From NCBI GenBank assembly GCA_910587555.1, contig CAJULV010000007.1:36346-100345 (forward strand): a DNA stretch of 64,000 nt, in the 5' to 3' direction. The position numbers and the translations under genes are program-made. The number at the start of each line of letters is the position of its first letter. The stretch's first letter is position 1. This DNA is from an uncultured Acetatifactor sp. (lineage in GTDB: Bacteria; Bacillota; Clostridia; Lachnospirales; Lachnospiraceae). Below, piece by piece: positions 62,106 to 64,000 of the stretch. Under the pieces are notes generated by a model that was given only the letters and a program-made list of their open reading frames with translations, had not been told where the DNA came from and ran no database searches.

Positions 62106-62515
62106 GCATTAATTTAATATCATATATTGATTTATTTTGGGTATGTTTTTTATATTTACTTTATTTTCGCATTTTTCAGTTGATTTTTTATCTTGAATCA
62201 GATGAGATATTTTATTCATATGCATGTCCGAATTTAATACTTGTTTTTCCTGATTCAGGCCTGTCAAAACCAGGCAACTACCGTAATGCCACGGCAGCCT
62301 GAACCCTTTCCTGATGAATACGGTTCCGTCCCCGGCATACGATTGCATTGATTCCCCAGTAAGCAGCAATTGATGCCCGTACCAGGATAACACTGAGTTA
62401 GGCGACGATGCCCACGCCTGCCGGTGACAACACAGTACCGGGGTGGACATCGCGCAACGAAAACGGCTGCCGCTGATGTTCGCACACCGCAGCAGCCTGT
62501 CTCACCGATATGTAT
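62106..62515. other. Gene-poor stretch upstream of leuA
   Basis: AT-rich to about 62250, then GC-richer sequence with two short overlapping minus-strand frames (62109-62450, 62264-62485) lacking ribosome sites. They may be the remains of an older element; I do not recognise them. Confidence 0.4.
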
Positions 62516-62823
62516 CTTCCGGACCTTTCATCGGCTTATGGACTCTCTCGCCGGCTTATGCCTTCCATATTCCGCCTTCCAGCCCGCTCGTCGGCTTATA
62601 CATTCCATATTCTGCCTCCCAAGCCTTCCATCGGCTTATGGGTTCTCTCGCCGGCTTATGCCTTCCCTCCCGCCTTCCAGCCCGCTCATCGGCTTATGCA
62701 TTCCATATTCTGCCTTCCGAGCCTTCCATCAGCTTATGGATTCTCTCGCCGGCTTACGCCTTCCCTCCCGCCTTCCAACCCACTCATCGGCTTATGCCTT
62801 CCATATTCCGTCTTCCGGACCTT
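62516..62823. repeat. ~98-bp tandem repeat array downstream of prs
   Basis: Three units starting near 62524, 62624 and 62722, built of sub-repeats (CGGCTTATGCCTTCC, TCTCTCGCCGGCTTATG). The array abuts the prs stop codon. Confidence 0.9.
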
Positions 62824-63954
62824 TCATTGGTTCGCGCTTTCCTGTTCACGGCCCTTATCCAGAAGCCTGTGAATCTTCTCATGAGGATCCAGCAGCTTGG
62901 ATATGGACTTGCCGGCGTTGACGGAATTGATATAGATTGCAATATATTTTGTGATATCCACCTCCCTGTACCAGGGCGCGTTCCGAATCTCGTCCCTTCT
63001 GTAAGACGCATTTGTAATAAACACGGCTTCCAGCACGTTTTTCTTATATGCCTCGTCAAACTTCTGGATCCCGGCCGTAAACAGCGCAAAGGTGGCAATG
63101 GCAAACACCCTCTTCGCCCCCTGCTTCTTGCAGTACTTCGCCACATCCAGCATGGTGGTTCCCGAGCAGATCATATCGTCCACAATGAACACGTCCTTAT
63201 TTTTCACGCTGGGTCCTATATATTTATGTATGTCTACCACATAGTTGCCGTCAACCACCTTGGTCCTGGACCTGCGCTTATAAAAGATGCCCATATCCAG
63301 CCCCAGTTCATTGGTATATTTAAAATTCCTTGTAGTAGCTCCCAAATCCGGAGAGATAAAAAGGGAATGCTCCTCGGAAAATTCAATATTGGGATAATAT
63401 TTTTTAATTGCCTTAATTACCTGGTAAATCGGATACAAATCGTCAAATCCGTTATAAGGAACTGCGTTCGCCACCCGGTTGTCATGGACGTCAAAAGCAG
63501 TAATATTTTTCACACCGATATTTTCCAGCTCCCGCAGCGCCATTGCGCAGTCCAGAGATTCCCTGGAAATTCTCCTGTCCTGCCTGCTGGCATACAGCAG
63601 CGGTGAAATCACATTAATCCTGTAGGCCTTTCCCCCGATAGCCGATACCGTACGCTTCAGGTTCTGGAAATGCTCATCCGGAGACATCGGGACAGTCTGC
63701 TCATACATCTGATATGTATTGGAATAGTTTCCCACATCCACCAATATATACACATCGGCTCCTCGAACCGTGTCCTCCAATACTGCCTTTGCATCGCCTG
63801 TGGAAAAGCGGACAATCTGTGAATTAACTACATGACATTCCTCCTTATTATAGGTCTCCCGCAAGTAATACTCGATTTTGCTCGCGAGTTCCTCGGTTCC
63901 GTACAGGGGAATCAATACGATGGGAATAGAGTGGTTTGCCGCCAGTGAACTCAT
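62824..63954 (-). CDS. prs: Ribose-phosphate pyrophosphokinase (divergent type)
   Basis: 376 aa; makes PRPP from ribose 5-phosphate and ATP, feeding the hpt reaction among others. The PRPP-binding loop VFIVDDMICSGTTMLDVAKY is clear, and SPLLYASRQDRR and FDVHDNRVANAVPYN give substrate sites. It differs from canonical Prs (about 315 aa) by N-terminal and C-terminal extensions, as in Lachnospiraceae relatives. AAGGAGG 5 nt before the ATG. Confidence 0.9.
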   Translation of the reverse strand: MSSLAANHSIPIVLIPLYGTEELASKIEYYLRETYNKEECHVVNSQIVRFSTGDAKAVLEDTVRGADVYILVDVGNYSNTYQMYEQTVPMSPDEHFQNLKRTVSAIGGKAYRINVISPLLYASRQDRRISRESLDCAMALRELENIGVKNITAFDVHDNRVANAVPYNGFDDLYPIYQVIKAIKKYYPNIEFSEEHSLFISPDLGATTRNFKYTNELGLDMGIFYKRRSRTKVVDGNYVVDIHKYIGPSVKNKDVFIVDDMICSGTTMLDVAKYCKKQGAKRVFAIATFALFTAGIQKFDEAYKKNVLEAVFITNASYRRDEIRNAPWYREVDITKYIAIYINSVNAGKSISKLLDPHEKIHRLLDKGREQESANQ

Positions 63955-64000
63955 GTTTTCCTCCTTATGTTGTAACGTGAAGCTGTATTTTTGAAAACAC

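Noticed and set aside
62109..62485. Possible small gene or leader peptide upstream of leuA
   Set aside because: No ribosome site and no Leu-codon run or attenuator pairing could be seen.
62443..63606. 387-codon plus-strand frame
   Set aside because: It runs through the 98-bp repeats and antisense to prs; no domain or ribosome site.

Overview
The window reads as chromosomal DNA from a spore-forming, gut-type Firmicute, most likely a Lachnospiraceae member (Clostridium cluster XIVa). Support: the order HU - rqcP/yabO - yabP - yabQ - divIC - spoIIE - tilS - hpt - ftsH; a CotS-type coat kinase; strong AGGAGG ribosome sites; moderately high GC with AT-rich promoters; and a glycan-salvage toolkit (GH112, GH105, heparinase-like, L-ribulose enzymes). 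Nearly all genes lie on the minus strand; exceptions are a DUF885 protease, an endonuclease-like gene, a MATE exporter, a DUF6709-like membrane protein and a two-gene ArsR unit.

Layout. 1-3.9 kb: start of a TnpB-like gene cut by the left edge, an 18-bp tandem repeat, then araD and an FGGY kinase. 3.9-9.5 kb: DUF885 protease, Mrr-like nuclease, TatD, histidine phosphatase, large membrane protein, tRNA-Lys. 9.8-21.7 kb: ArsP_2-type exporter, DUF1576 operon, UvrD-like helicase, PD-(D/E)XK-like protein, DUF1538/PII-like pair, NUDIX hydrolase, four-helix protein, DUF2971 protein. 21.9-28.3 kb: an amidase-deacetylase fusion and a two-component operon coupled to a secreted FG-GAP protein. 28.7-38 kb: MATE exporter, then the conserved sporulation/translation block. 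38-48 kb: PEGA lipoprotein, CotS-like kinase, HAD-CCA fusion, PpiC-like foldase, M3 peptidase. 48-57 kb: heparinase-like enzyme, ArsR unit and a rhamnogalacturonan-type cluster (GH105, GDSL esterase with SLH-like tail, GH112 phosphorylase). 57-64 kb: pyroglutamyl peptidase, PepSY lipoprotein, EF-Tu-domain-II-like protein, a 2-isopropylmalate synthase fused to an AraC-type DNA-binding domain, and a divergent PRPP synthetase.

The most unusual item is the LeuA-AraC fusion (59984-61987): a complete leucine-pathway enzyme with its allosteric domain continues in frame into a two-helix-turn-helix DNA-binding domain, suggesting a leucine-sensing trigger enzyme. Other notable points are the amidase-deacetylase and HAD-CCA fusions, a soluble SpoIIE form behind a 21-bp-spaced promoter with an upstream 0A-like box, the likely galactosyl-rhamnose salvage cluster, and many unrelated short tandem repeats at gene ends. 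All functions are read from sequence by eye; no database search was run.
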